A DNA stretch of 64,000 nucleotides from Tomocerus qinae (lineage: Eukaryota > Arthropoda > Collembola > Entomobryomorpha > Tomoceridae), in NCBI GenBank assembly GCA_020055645.1, contig CM034547.1:12246513-12310512 (forward strand), in the 5' to 3' direction. The translations under genes were made by a program, and so were the position numbers. The notes below the pieces were generated by a model that worked only from the letters and a program-made list of their open reading frames with translations, was not told the DNA's origin and searched no databases. Numbering within the stretch: position 1 is the first letter of the stretch; every line of letters starts with the position of its first letter. Positions 1-19,486 of the stretch are shown piece by piece.

Positions 1-3000
1 AAAGGCTTCTGCAATACCACCTACGTTGTGATCGTTACTCAAATGATTGAAGGATTGGATGCCTCGCTTCTCAGAATCTGGTTTCCAGGAACCACCACAC
101 CTTTACTTACCTTTAGTCTACAGTACGACATAAATCATTTACTGTAGAACACCGATATGCTGTGATTTATTTGATTGCACAAGTAATTCTTAGTTGGGTG
201 TTATTATGACTGTTAGTTGCATGTACAAGGCTCAGAACTTCTTTCTTGAGTGCATATTTAGTATCTAGTAATAGTCTTGAATGATCATTATTTAAGTATT
301 CATTTCCCATTCCTTTTGTCTGCGAAGAGTACATTAATCCAATATAAAATACATGTATTGTACTACATGCTACTTTCTCTTTTCGTATCGTAATCCTATA
401 TAAAACTTTCTACATTTCACCAACAATTTTATCTATACAATAATGCTATTTTGGTGTGGTGAAAGTTTCACATGGAGTTAGCTTATGAAAAGAGAAAGTA
501 GTGTCGTACTGTACTATTTAAAAATTGTTACATGATTGTAATTTATTTATTTATGTTCATCTCTGGAACACTTGTAGAAATGCAAATGGGAGTGCAATTT
601 TGGATCTTGGGTATAGATTATACTACAATATTGAGAAGTATACTGTTTCTTATAGGGCTGTTAGTTTCTTATAACAGTTTTCCCCACAACAAAATATAAA
701 AGCATGTAAAACTGACGTGAAGTGGATATTTAATTATGAAATTGTAGTTTTATTGGAAATTTTGATACGTCTAGTGCAATGTAAGTTGATGTAATGCAGT
801 ACGAAGCGAGGGAAATCTCTTTCTATGCAACTTACTTTCTCCAATCTGCTTTGATTACATGCTGGCAAGTATTTGAAAGAGAAAATCAAAGGAATCCTCA
901 AATAGAGGAGCAAGGAAAGAAAGCAGCTGTCTTTGTGCAGAATAGTAGAGCGTGTGCAACGTCGAGTAACATAACATGATGATTATTATTAGAAAAGCAT
1001 GCTTTTGCCCTTAACTATGCTCCAGTATATCATTGATCCGTCATAATATTAAATCTATTCATAGAGTTAGTGCAAGGAATAGTATATATAAGGTTCGTCA
1101 GTTCCTTTTACTTACTCGAGTTGGAATGGAAAGCCACTTGCTCGACTCTACCGTAACTCCTCCAGTACGGATGGAGGGAGTAGTATGTGTATGAGTAAGG
1201 CAGAAGGGCATGCCGAAATATAGAGCATCAGTCGACCTACTTAAAACTAACGTCGCAATACTTTATTCACTCAGTCTGTATTGAACTGACTCAACTCTCC
1301 TTCAAAGTATCACAAACTACATACAAGGAATGACAATTTCATTTCTACCTTAGACTTACCCAGCACGTCTTCTTCCTACAAATATCTGTATTACTATATA
1401 ATGCATTTTATAAAGCAGTTGATGCCCATAGAATTTTCCTTGCTCCTATTATCTACTAAAACAGAATGCTACACATTTAATCTCTCTCACTCCCTCATGT
1501 CAAATAGAAAAACTATTCTGGCTTGGCTGACTTGGCATTTTTTGGACAGTTGCTCCCTCACTTTCTCTTCTTCTAATTGTGCATTCAGCTTTTAATGTCA
1601 AATAAAGTCTTTTACGTTAATCCACTGGATCTTTTAGTCTATACTCTATATGTACAACCAAAACTTTTGTATTTTACATAGAAATATATTAAATTGCCAT
1701 CCTGTTCTTAAACCATTCTTGTAATCAGTAGCTAACAGTCTTTGTTTTTCACATTTGAAATAGCAGGCTCATAATATTATAATGTCCAGTTGAAAATTAT
1801 TAATGTTATTGGTTCAAATGAATATTTCTTTCGCCGATTATTATGCTGGTTTGGTGTTAAAATGGCATCTTCATCTTCTGTCATCTTCTGTCGGTTTTGT
1901 TTTTTGCCGAAGTGAAATTTATGTACCTACGTATGGTAGGATTCCCAAACCCAAATTCCAAGATCATGAAAGGTTTTGTACCTTAGCATCTTTATACGTA
2001 ATTTTCCCAGTCCTGTTATAAAATAATCCCAAATCCTTCAAATGTCAGATTCTCTGATAATTGAGGTTCATGGTTAGTAAATTCCTTAAAAGTAGAATTA
2101 CTCTCCGACTCGAAGATTTCTTTGAATCAGGAAGAAGAAACTCCTAAAGTCAAGTATGTGTTTGTCATGGATGTTGATTCGTGCCAATTCAAGCTTACCA
2201 TAAGGGATATACATTATGGATAAATGAAATTGAATCTTGTTAAGGTGTTATAGAAGTGGCAACAGAAAAATATGTATAAAGTTAGCGGAAGGATCTCTAT
2301 GGAATTTAAAAGTCTATACAGCTGGGATTTTTATTTATAGGTTGCGGCGAGTTTTAAAAATAGGTTGATCGTGGGTCTGTTGTGTATCTCTATCGATCAG
2401 GTATAATGTGGAAATAGTGACACGTTGGTGGGTGAACTTACATAACGAGTGCTCTATAAATACATGCATAAGTATCTGTACATGCTCATCCTTAATGTTT
2501 CACTTTATCATCAGTGTCAGTCAGTCAAAGTCAAGTGAAAGCAAAAGAAGAGCGGTTGTGTTTATATGTGTTTGGTTTGAGTTGTAATTCAATGCATTAT
2601 GTGCTTTTATACAAACAGTCGTCTGTTTAACTTATATGTAAGTAGACATTGTGTATTTATAGCATAACACTCTCGTTTATGACGATAATAATAGAGTGCT
2701 GTCAGGTTTCAATGTGATCTGGTTGATTTGGCTCCGCTGGTCTAAATTATACCAAACTCTTCGTCTGTCTGCTATGCATATAAATTTAACTTTTCAAAGT
2801 AATACTACGCTCTAACAGTATACTAACGCTTATCTAAACTGATGTCTATAAAGTAGTAGAACGGTCCATAGTAGGAGGCATAGAGATAAATAGGCCTGTT
2901 CTAGTTTGGTGGATCTGGTGGATGTTCTCTTGGTTTAGCAACGTGGCCCGTGGGACTTTCACTATGAAAGGAGAAAAGTATGAGAAAGGGAGCCTTAAAC

Positions 3001-6000
3001 AAACTATGGTAAAGGGAAAGTAAAATAAAGTAAAGCAAATCGAAATCAGTCCAGCAGCTTCAGCCAGTAACTTGAAAGAAAGAAACTGAGGAGCGAGTAA
3101 CCTACTTATTTCTCGTGTAAGTTGACTGACTGCGAGCTAGTTTCCCATAGTTGGTTTAGTTCCTTCCCCTGTTTGTACTAGAAGCATGTAGTTACAGTAT
3201 ATAAGTACTATTCTCACAGCACTTTCCTTCATCCTATACGTAATGAATGTATATATCACTTTACATAATATATATTATTTACTGCATGTGTAATATTGTA
3301 TATTTATACTAAACGTAGAGCCTTATGTAAATGTTTACTTTCTCTTTCCTTTGTAGTAGTAGTAGGTAAGTACGCTACATAATTTCGACTAGAATCAGTA
3401 CTTATGATTACTTAGGTACCTACTCTGTTATTATTAAATGGTATTTATGCCTCTATAAACGTGACCTTATATATCCCATGCATAACTATGCAAAATATAT
3501 ACACCTAGTACGAAATAAGTATTTATGGACACTCACTCTAACTGTATATATATAGGTGGGTGAACATTACCAGCTGTAAGCATTGTGAAGCTTATAGCAA
3601 ATGCACCCAGGAAGTACATAATAATAACTACATTGTAGTATAAATGCCAAATATAGAAAATACTACATTGTCATAAATACATATAGCCCAACATAGATAT
3701 AGTTATGTCTATGAAAGAGAAGCATGGGAAGTGTCCTATAGCGGGGGAGTGTGTGCTCCAACTTGAAATGTAGGCCAGGTCATGCTATTACAGATCTCCA
3801 ACTATACCTATAAAATCTTCTCTGCTGGAGTAAAGCTCAGCCATAGCTAGCTCTCCAGTATATCCAAAGCGTGTAGTGTATTGTGTGTGGCAGTATATCT
3901 GAAAGACGCTCCATGAAGTTCTCTGTTGAATTGATGGAAAGTAAAGTTTGCGTTTTCCCTCTCTGATGATGATGGAAAGCTACACAGGCCGACTTGTCTC
4001 ACTTACATACATCATAGCTTTCGCCTGGCTTTTCTCGACTTGCCTTAACTTGACTCTATTTGCTTTCCCTTTTATCTAACTCAGGTGAGGAACATGCCAA
4101 ACTTTGTTTGTAAGTAGCACTTTTATATTTTATTTTTGTCCTACCTTCCTGCATCCTAATGCTTTTCAACTGGATTCATCTCACTGAAAGAAATTGCTCG
4201 ACCCAGAGGCTCGCGCATCCAATATACTCACTTTTATAAAATAAATTGTTCCTTTCCTTGTCTATCGTTCTTGAATTGCCCGCTTTGAGAAATAATTGTC
4301 AAAACTTTTTACTGGCAAATATTATTGGCCACTGTTTGATTATCAAAAATGTGTATAAGTTCACAGCATTAGATTACTGTAAGACTGAATGGTGTTTTTG
4401 AAATTATGTACTAGTTCATTATGTTTATGTGGGTCGAAGACCATGAAATCCACGAGGACGGTTCAGTAGGAAATGAACAGCTTAAAGCGTTACATTACCT
4501 ACATTTTCACAGTTCCTTAGAGAATAAAAGTTTTAAGAAAATATTATAGCCCGAAGATTGAAGGAAGTTTTGTAGTTTTCCTGTAGAGTTTTGTTCCGTA
4601 TTTTTCTGGGTTCAGATTCTGTTCGTCGTCCCTCATAACAATCTAACTATGCTAAAAATTCTATTTTTCCAAGGAAAGCGATGAAAATATAAACGTGTGT
4701 CTATGTTTTTACTTGTTTTGATGTATAGAGCGCTGCTCAGTTGAGAACTTCCTGTACTTTTAGTTATTACTATTAGACACGATAAATCCTCCACTTCCGA
4801 TGGGTTCTAGTTCTTGGTACTGTCGTCGCACACTTAATCTTTTCGTCTGTAATCGGGTTTCTAATTTTTCTGTAGTTTGTGAAAACTTTGTTTTAATTAG
4901 TTCAAGAAAACTTTATTTAGCTACTGCTTGGAGATTATAAGGGCTCTAGACTCTATTCTTGGTAAAGAATAAGAAATTATTATCGAATAAAAATTAATCG
5001 AATTATAATGGTACAAGCTACGTGCTCTTGTGTATTGTAACAAGCATAAATAGTTGGTTCAGTAATAAAGTTATGTTTCGTACGTGTGCATAGTAAGATA
5101 TTAATTTTGTTATAGCTTGATGTGTTAAAGTTATCTGGTAGAAATAACGGAAATATTTATATTGAATGGAAGATTGTAATGTTCGGTGACCTCGTTTTTC
5201 TACCTCTCTAATAAATCATTTATAGGGCTTGCTCAGATAATTTCAACGCAATGCAGTGCGCCGAAATGTAATGCTAGATGTAATTCATTTATTATAGAGT
5301 GGGTGTGCAGGGTAGATTTGGTTTGTTGATACTAGAAGAACCAGAATAGTACGTTCTAAAGTACCAGGATATTTTTAGGAGCGCCTCTGACATGCTGAAC
5401 GGTTTATCGTTTACATTTGGCATTCCGCAGATTGTTTTTGTTTCTCGCACCAATGCAGTGTATTTAGGAAACCATCTCCACAAATATTATTATTAAACCA
5501 TGATAAATTACGCATGGAAAAGATACAATGGAAATCAGCAAACCAAAATGATAATACTCGAATCGGCAGATCTGCACTTTGCATTGTAATCCATCTGGGT
5601 AGTATCATTTATCATATTGCAAAGTGTATAAAGGTGCATATAGTAGTACCAATAAATATTAATACTCCTTATTTAATGATGTAGCTACAGTTGGCAATAG
5701 TTAACATAGGGCAAGAAATAAACCTACGAACTAGAAATAGGTAGAATTAAGCTTTTGTTTACATGCAGCCAAATTATTGTTACCTGCCAGCACAAATTAG
5801 TTATACGTGTGCAGTATAGATACAAATCATAGTGGAATATGGAATGGATAGACATTATAGAATTAGAAGAGTAAAAGGATGACTAATCGCATTGAACTTT
5901 AGCTTAAAGTGATAGCAAAGTGGTGTTACTGTTTCTGTGGCAGACATACTGGGAACCAAAAATAGATTTGTTGAATGAGTGCAACAACTATAAATGAAAC

Positions 6001-6946
6001 AGAATGCTATTAATACCTGCACACTACACTAAAAAAACATTACTTGCCCATGCGAACGTAATTTTGGAGTATACTATACACTATGATATACTTTCTGAGT
6101 TTGTTGACGCAAAGGTTTTGTTTTTTTTCGCTTTATTGTATCGTGCATAATAAATGCTCTTCCAAGGTAAGTTACAGCTAGTTGAAACGTAATTCGCAAG
6201 TAGAATTTGATATTGCTATAAACACTACTATATGTATCCTGTAATATATCTCGTCGATTGTGGACTTTGTAAACATGGATAAAAGGGAAAACGTGTACTT
6301 TAACAATAATATTAAGTGGGTATTTAATTTATTACCACGTTTTTTCTCCCTGTATGTATTTACTATTGAAAGTACAGTATTTAAGCAGATGTGTAGAGTG
6401 TGAAGTAGAATTAGTAGACGTCTATTGCATATAACAACCCGAATTTGAGTGACGCGCATCACTTAAGTACCTACACGCAAGTGTCACTGTACCAACTTGC
6501 TATATTCGATAGCAAGTTAATTAGTTCAAAACTAAATGTGAGTGGGAAGGCATTATTTATTATCGCTGTAAAAAGCTCCTTCCTCCACAATCGGGAAATG
6601 AGACATGTTGCTCAAAATAATAGCGTGCACTAAATTCAGATTACTGAATGTTTCCTATACTAAACTTTATTCTTATACTTATCAATTATGTAATATTTAG
6701 AAAGTATATATATGTAGTATTTATCGTTTGAAATATTGTTTACTTAACTTATGTTTGTCTAAAATCGTATTTTGTCATTTGTAAGCTGGACATGCAAAGG
6801 AGAAAGTCGCATCATGACTTTCACCCAATTTATCTCTTATTTTAATACATACACCAAAAACTGTGAATCTTCCTCAAGTAAATAGGAAAATTATAGATGG
6901 TTAGATACTTAAAATGAATTCTAATGATGGATGTTTTTCTTTCTAG
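1..6946. other. Non-coding stretch upstream of the first visible G-alpha-s exon
   Basis: No conserved exon could be recognised here on either strand. The open frames are short, AT-rich and without family resemblance. The first G-alpha-s exon in the window starts in mid-codon at 6947, so an upstream coding exon must end in TA before a GT donor. I looked for the usual upstream segment (around the NEYQLIDC region of the family) and did not find it. The stretch is therefore probably intron, with the 5' half of the gene beyond the left edge. An imperfect inverted repeat of the GAGAAAG type lies at 6799-6825. Confidence 0.5.
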
Positions 6947-11187
<4,241 letters not shown>

Positions 11188-12245
11188 TGGACACTTGTTC
11201 TCCTATGTATGTCCTCCTTTACCTAATACTAACTAACTATTACATTACCTTAAATACCTAAAATTACTGTACGTAACCTACAATCTAATATTGATCGCAT
11301 AAAAGAAACCTAACGTCTATAAATTCTGGAAATGAATTTAAATACCACAACTCACTGCTAACGCATAACTATCTGTAATGTAAAGTATCACACTATTATT
11401 CGTATATCTGCATTATCTTATCTTATACTTAAGTGAACGACAAAGTTAAAACGTATCTTTACTGTGTTAGTGTATTGTAATGTACGCCCAATACCAACAA
11501 ATTAAAACCAACAAGCAAAGCCTATCTTTAAAATTTTGTCTGATGCTGTACTTTGTATTATCAGATTGATATTGCATGGTACAGTTTCAGATCTGATATG
11601 CTAACAAGTAGTTATATACTTGTTAGTGTATGCTGAAAGCGTCAGCATAATCCTAAGCTAAATTATTATTATCCAAATCTATCTTTTGAAATAGTACTGT
11701 CAGTTAATTTATTTTCATCTTCGTTATAATTTGTTATATTGATTTGACTTTGACTTGTAGTGGGAAAGTCAGAAGTTTGTAATGTACTTGTGAAATGGAA
11801 GCCCTATAGTAAATATTCTGTAGTTAAATGTACAATAATATCCCATAAATAATTTTTAGCAGGAAAATGTTTTTAATTTTATTTTCATTTTCTTAGTAGG
11901 AAGAAGCCTTGGAAAATGTGTACTATATGGTATTGTTAATGTACCTTTGTAGCCGAGAACATAATTTTTATTATTATTTACGTATTTCATTTGTCAGTGA
12001 TTTTTTCAAAGGTGCCTCCCGTCCCTTTTCAACTTACAATTAAATAACTATAAAAACAAACAAATTTTATTATAAATCATAAATGGACAATTTTAACGTT
12101 AGCTTAATGTACTGTTATGTAGTATTTACTTAATTGTATGAGTTATATGTGTAAATAGATTCATTATCGTTGCAACAATCAAATGTATTGAGACAAAATG
12201 CAATTTTTTGAATGTAGTCAATAAAAGAGAAAGCGTAGTAGAAGA
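11188..12245 (+). other. Probable 3' UTR of G-alpha-s
   Basis: This AT-rich, non-coding stretch follows the G-alpha-s stop codon and contains many short TATT and ATTTA runs. The first plausible poly(A) signal that I would use is AATAAA at 12220-12225. The real end is not determined by sequence alone, because further A-rich hexamers lie downstream. Confidence 0.45.
12220..12225 (+). terminator. Candidate poly(A) signal of G-alpha-s
   Basis: A canonical AATAAA about 1.03 kb after the stop codon. Confidence 0.35.
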
Positions 12246-15200
12246 AGAGCTGTGTAAAGCTTTAAATATTAACGAGTATATAATATTGTAATATTATATT
12301 ACGTAGACGATTTTAAAATTGCAATATGATAAAAATAGAAAAGACTAATTTACTCCAGTTCAGTTGGTTCGAGAATATTTGCAAGTATTATCTATTCTGT
12401 AAATGTAGCTTCTTTATTATGTAATGTATGTACTTTAATTTACTTTACTTATTTACGTACGTGTCTGTGCATACTTATTAATATCCTTGTACATGCTTTG
12501 ATTTTTAAATGAGTTCATTACATTATATTCCATTACAAATTGATGCCTTCTTTTCTTAATGTGTTGATTCAATTTTATTTCTGTAGTATGTATTTACCTA
12601 TTCTACCTACTCATTTTTACTCTCTGCTACAGTTAGTCTGACAGTATGTAGAATTCACTGCACTGCTGGATAAATTGCAAGCATTGACCTCCTATGTTAT
12701 TGTAATCGTAATTTGGCCATAATTGTTATATTATAACCACATTATTTTTCATGCTGAACTTTTCATTAAAGAGCTGTTGTCCTTAGTAAATTGATTGTAC
12801 TTAAAATATTTTAAAGTCTGCACTAGATTACAACTTTCTTTTTCATATTTACTCGAGACTATCTTACAAATCTTTATTTTTATTTCGTCCTGCTAAGGTA
12901 TATAATATAGGCTGGTGCTTGAGTAGAACTTTCACAAAAAGAATTGTCAAAATTAGGCACTGCATATTCTAGTATTTCGTTTCATTCCTGAGAATCTGTT
13001 CTATATCATCTAAATGATGAAATAACACAGTTTTATGCAAAGATGAGTATTAATAATTTATATTTCATAGTGAAAGCAACTAAATCGAAAGGGAGACGAA
13101 AACATTTATTTATAATATTTATTCATCTGAAAGTGTTTCAATTGATAATCTCTTTTGTGTCTACATTTTATTATTATAAGGTTAAGAATTACGTCGTGTT
13201 GAGACAGAATTTTATCGCCAACTCGCCTGTCTTGTCATGTCTTGTACAAAGCATGAACTATAGAATAGTAACTTCCGCTTTTTGTTTTCTAGACAATTTA
13301 TTTGCATGATAATGCCGAATTTATATCCATACACCTCGGACCTTGGCTTTATAGCAAATACACTGTTTATTCGGTGAACAATGTACACCTAGAAAACCAA
13401 TTCTCACTTCGAACACGAAATTATGCATATCTAATGTAATAATACCTATTAAAACTCCATAGGTCATTTTAAATGTTAATACCCTCAAGTTTAGTTCCCA
13501 ATTCCTAAGCCCCCGAAAATCTGGATAACCTAAGTGCAATGGTTAAGAAGCCGATTCCTTTAATTCTTAATGGATCCTTAAAGAGATCCTTTTAAATGAT
13601 TCATGCACCATTGTATGAGGAAGATAGTCTTAAATTGAACAGTTGTAATTGAAAATTGTTAATTAAGAATTTTGAATGTTAATACAGTTACTATATATAG
13701 TCCAGGATTCGTTTAACTACTTTATGTAAAGTAGGAAATGAGAAATAGTCAAACTCAAAGCAAAATCGCATTACTTCCATCAATCAATAGACTTTTACTA
13801 TGACCATGCTGTTGAATAACACGAATATGCATCAAAATATAATTATTTCAATAGACCCTCGTGTGAGACGAAGTTAAAATCAACTTTTTTACATTAACTT
13901 GTTTATAACTCATAAACGAAAGTTATTACTTGAAGCGAGATGTTGGATTGAGTTGAGAGGAGCTTTGTTGATTATTAGCATAATCTGATAGTTTTAGCAA
14001 CCCTTCCATTCCAGATTTAGGACATCGTTTTAAGTCAACACGCCTATGAGTGTCCACTTGGAGAAAGTTTGAATTTTGCATCAAACCACATCTGTGAATA
14101 AACTATTAACAAGATTCAACTAAAAGAATGAGAGAATAGAACAATAGAAGATGCGTAGACAAGGCTGAGCCATAGGTACTAATATTGGCTTGTGAATTGT
14201 AATAGTAATTTTGAATGATTTGATTGTTTTTGTAGTGTGTAGAGAATATTTTGCCTTCATGTTTGAAATTGTTTTGAAGGTTTTTGTGGTAAAAGTAGAA
14301 TGTAGTAGCAGCTTTTGTGTAAAATGTAGAAAATTAGAAAGCTTTAACACAATTTTGATTTCTAAGCACTGAGAAATGTTGTTATTGTTAGAATTAGAAA
14401 AAGTACTTCCTGAATGTCATAGATTTAACTGCATTATACACTACTAAATTGTTGTAAACTAGAAAGAAGTACGTAAAGATTTGAATAGTAAGTAAGTTAC
14501 TAGTACAAGGCAAGACAGAGCAGGCCAGGCGTACCAAATCAAAATCATCTATAAAATTGCAAAGGAAATTGCAATGAAAAAATGACTGCATTAGTTACAT
14601 AAGATTGTAATGCAAATGAGAGGTTTTCAATTTTGAGTGAAGACCTGTCTTATAAATCTACCAAAGTGGAAATAATAACGTAAAATGAATTAAAAACAAA
14701 GGAAACATCATTCACCTATTGTTGTGTTCGTAGCTAAAAAAAATTACAATTATTAAGTAAGTAAATTAGAGTAAATGTTAGTGATTGTTATTATAATATA
14801 ATAGATAGTGTAGGATTACGGACTCTTGTACATCGTATATCTCCATACGAAGAGTACATGAAAATTGATAGGAAAATTCTTACACGTAAAAACGCAAAAA
14901 AAGAGTAATGCCGCGGGCCCTCTTTTCAAATGCCCTACTGCTTAAGTTAATAAGGGAGCTTCGAGGCCCAAGGACAACTTTTCTTATGGTACATATTTAC
15001 TTAAATGTTGTAAACCATAATAATTATTAATGCAAGTTACTTTTAAGGCCATTAATAAGGACTTTATCTAAAGAACTAGGTAATTGTGACAGGAATTGTT
15101 ATACACGAAAAAAGTACACTATTATACTGAATATAATTATACGTATCCAATAATTAACATTGTAAGTCATTTAGTACGATCCAATTACATGTGAATGTGA

Positions 15201-18087
15201 AACTTCATATGCAGTGAAATTGTAATTGTAAGTACCGCAATACGAGACTTGACGTCTTTTGCCATTTTAATTTACGCAATAAAATGTTGCATTGGGTATG
15301 TAAACTATAATCTTACCTTTCAAATCCGCTTCCTGCTCCACTTTAGTTAAGCGTATTTGTCAAACATTTTTTAACATGCTATTGTTTATATTAAGACACG
15401 ACGCAGCATACAAAGAAACAAGCACAAGAAAAATGTGAGACAAACTAATATTATAAGCTATTGGGCTTGATTGGTATAATCGTGTACTTGGTTATGGTAT
15501 GTAAGGCTACATTTCTATGTGCTAATTATAGTCTTAGAGATACTACTGATTAGATACCATGTGTTTTTTGACAAAATAATATAAAAAACTTTTACAGTAA
15601 CAGTCAATAATAGACACTTATAAAAACGGCAATCGGTTGACATTTTACTGATTATCTGTTTGTGAAAGTGGAGAAAGTTTAGTGTTATCAAAGTAAATCT
15701 AGTAAGTGGACAATCAACACTGACTACTATCTATATAAAATATTTGGGATTTATTAAACGTTGAAATGTAACGTGACGCACATATTCCTATTAAGATTGT
15801 GTAAGAAATGAATAATAGAATTGTAAGTTGGAATGTCCTTCTATATAGTGGCTATAGGACTTTTCATTTCGTCATTTGAGCTCAGGGTAGGCATATTTTC
15901 TACAGTTTCAAATGGCTTGACTGTTCACGTTCACTTTTTAATCGGGTGCCATTTTTGCATTGTCAGATTTAAAAAAATAGTAGTGTATCGTATACTGCAG
16001 ACTTTATAACAGAAAATAAAGGTGCAAAAGTAGGACTGAATTTCTTTTCAATTCAGGGCTATTATAGTGTAATAAATCACCTAGAGTAGATTACTAGGGA
16101 TATCCGGTGCTACTTCAGTTCAATATTTCAATAATGCTAATCACTGTAAGTAAATGCACAATTGTATTGACAACATTGTCATTTCACTGCCATAAATGGG
16201 TGTAAATGTAAATACAGAAAAATCAAAATTTTAATGGTTTTGAGTTGTCAATTTAAAAATCAGTTTTACTACCTGTCCCTTAAAACTGTCACTCTAAAAG
16301 GGCATTTAACTGTGTTTAATTTTACTGTGAATGTTAAAATTATTGTTCCCCTCCGAAACTAAATACGTGTCAATCATTTAATTTAGAATACTGAGCTATA
16401 CAAACAATTAATCTACTTGTTCCCCGTAGTTTGTTTAAAATAATATTTCAGGGCTGCTTTTATAGTGATCAGAGTACTATGCATGGCTAAAATGCGAATA
16501 ATTGTCAACGTCCCGATGTGAAACAGTTGATTACTTTCGAGTTATTAAGATTTACAAAACTGTGATTATACGTGACATGGATTTAATCGAGAGTACGCGA
16601 ACGTAGTAAATGAATAGCCCACTATCTAATCCACAATCTAAAATATAGATACTATACAAAATGCTAGAACCAAACTAATAATATGCACAGCAACGAGAGT
16701 CAATCAAGAGAAAGTACCTACCTAATTACAAATTGTAGAAAATGCCCAATTATTATGTCTAAATTGCACCGTGGACTATTTAGAAACTTGTGTGATTAAC
16801 AAAATATAGGCCATTTGGAAAATAGTTTATTTCATTATTTAATGCAGATATTAATATTTCTACCTATTGCTTTGTAAGAAAATGTACACATCAATTAGAA
16901 GCCTGTACCTGGATTAATATTAACCTACTCCATACAATATATTATACTCACTCCATTTAAAATACTTCCAAATACCCTTGTTCAGCAGCTAGTTATATTT
17001 TTTTGGACACCGATAACGTATTTAAATTCTTGTACATATGTACATAGATTGCAATGTATAACAATTCTGAAAACGAGCTTTCTATACATAGGTACTTGAT
17101 CTATATAAAACCCTTTCAAGCTGTGTATCTATAAATTTTATTTTCGTTCTGGTGAAAGCCACTTTCTCCAGGTATGTAGCTTGTGTGTAGGAAAACACTC
17201 GTTTTTGATTCACAATGAGCTTTTATTGTACATAATAATAAGGTTATAGTAGGTATAACTTAATCTTACGTTTATTTCATTCCATATATACTTACTAGTA
17301 TTTATTTATAGGAGGTGAGACAATAAAAGTTTTAAGTTTTATGCAGCACTTGTAGTAAAATCCCTTTGCTTTTCTCACATCGTGACGAAATGCAAGTATA
17401 TACTATGGCTTTTAAGTTGATTGGAATGATTTTAGTAGTTTTCCTGGAATCCATTCTTATAACGAGATGCGTATTGTCTGTATATAGCACATGAAAGTTA
17501 ACGTAGGACAAAACAGATCAGAACAATTGACTTCCCTAATAATGCCTCCAACAATAAAATTTACTCGCTTAATGTTTTATCAAATATTCTCTAGCTAACG
17601 TGTATATTGTGGTATATTAAGTAATAACTGTATTAAGTCATGGTGCATTAAGGCAGGTCTTTGAGTTAAGATTGCAATATAAATATTTCTATCGGGTAAA
17701 TATATACACTTACAATTGCCAAAATGAAATGGTGCGGTACCTACTGACAGTTAGCCCTTCTAAGCAAGCATACTATACTTATACTTGATGTAAAGTAATC
17801 TTAATTCAATACAATTGGTTAAAATAACAAAAGATAGAAATAAAGCAATAGTATGCCTACACAATCTCGTTGAGACTCCATCCTAATAAAACTGCAGCCC
17901 AATTTTATGTAACATTTTCAGTTACAGGAAAATAATTTGTTAATTCAACAATAATTATAGTTTAGGACAGGAATTGATCATTAAATTGTATTGAGATATT
18001 AAAAATAATTGCAGTATAAATGTTTTTATTTACCAAGGACTAAAAATAACCATTTGATTGTATGCATTGAATTCTGTCAGTACGGGT

Positions 18088-18130
18088 TCTTGTGGCTTGT
18101 AATAATACTTGTAGTATTTAAGCCACAAGA
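18088..18130. repeat. Imperfect hairpin with 11-bp outer stem
   Basis: The outer arms TCTTGTGGCTT (18088-18098) and AAGCCACAAGA (18120-18130) pair perfectly. Inside them AATAC pairs with GTATT around a 5-nt loop, leaving a 5-nt bulge on one side. At 43 nt it is shorter than a typical pre-miRNA. Confidence 0.5.
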
Positions 18131-19468
18131 CACAGTGTACCTTACAAGGGCATTCTCTACCTGCGTAACTGACGTTACAAATTGTTAATTCACCTGAATC
18201 CGTAAACATACTTACCTGCTACTAAATACATGCGTGCTAATTATAATATACTTTTAGTCTTAGTAGAATTGACTTACAGGTATAGTAAATTAGTTTTCCA
18301 CAGTATAGAAGTGATGATCTTCGTTTTTATTTACAATGTTGGATTGCGTAGCGCTACAGAAGAAGGTAGAGACTTTCTATTATGTCATTCTAGGTGCAAA
18401 TGAATATGCAATGTGTCATTGCAGATTATTATGCTAATTAATAATGACTGTATGTATGTATGTATAAGCTATAAATGATATAAATATAAATGTTAGTGTA
18501 AGCTAAGATAACTTGCGCAAATTGCTACATACCTATACGTACGCTATGGTAAATGTATATGTAAAGTTACAGAACGGCAATCGACTTTTTTAACTGATAT
18601 ACTACAATACAGAAAAATATACTATGATGATGATGAAACCATAAGTGTAATTGTAATGTAACCTATTGCATACTACTATACAACAACTACCGCTATAGAC
18701 ACGTACCTATACGTAAGGCATGACTATTAGTATTAAAATATACAATTCTGTAAAATGGGTGTCTATGATGTATGCTAATTCATTTATGTAGAGTCAAATG
18801 TCATTTTCATGAGAGAGTGTCTGTATGCACGAGCTAATTATAAAAAGAATAAATATAAAAACTAGCGAGAGAAAGCGATATTGACTATACACTATACACT
18901 ACAACCTTGCTATATAGTACGGTGTTATAATAAATATACAAATGAGAACGGATGAATTCCACGGAATTGTGCTAATTGTTTTCCCTGCCTCCTCAATGAA
19001 ATAATAATGTTTTGTGCGGTGTGCTGTGGTCTGGTACGGTGATTTTGTCTGGTCTACCTAACTATATATAATATACTTACTATTGTTACATGTACACTAT
19101 ATACATATACGACACACATAATATATGTATAAGAATACATACCTACATAATAATGTATTGTGTATAGGTTACAGATGAGCTAAATAAATACATTAAACTA
19201 CTGCAAAAAAATGTTTACTCAATTATTGGCATTCCAAAACTCACCAAAGCTCTTCCCATCACTCTCAAAAGGTTTCTAGAATTGGCTACCTACATGGTGA
19301 ACACCAAAGGTAAAGTCTCATCAAAGTGAAAGCTAAGTGCTTACGTCTAAAAAGGAAAATGTCATTTGCATAGTCAAAGTGCTAGTATGGAATCTACAAA
19401 CAGACGCTGGCTGTACTCTGAGAATCAAATTCGCTTTTGACAAGCTAATTGAGATGTTTAGAGAGCAA

Positions 19469-19486
19469 GAGAAAGTTAACTTTCTC
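19469..19486. repeat. Perfect 18-bp palindrome of the GAGAAAG family
   Basis: GAGAAAGTT is followed directly by AACTTTCTC. Looser copies of the same design lie at 6799-6825, 17151-17169, 40176-40192, 48593-48619 and 52825-52845. Confidence 0.6.

Noticed and set aside
794..979. Plus-strand 61-codon frame that might be a G-alpha-s 5' exon
   Set aside because: No P-loop (GAGESGKS) or other G-alpha text; borders and phase do not fit.
4422..4550. Short frame starting MFMWVEDHEIHEDGS
   Set aside because: Only about 42 codons, no match to any G-alpha-s segment, no supporting splice sites.
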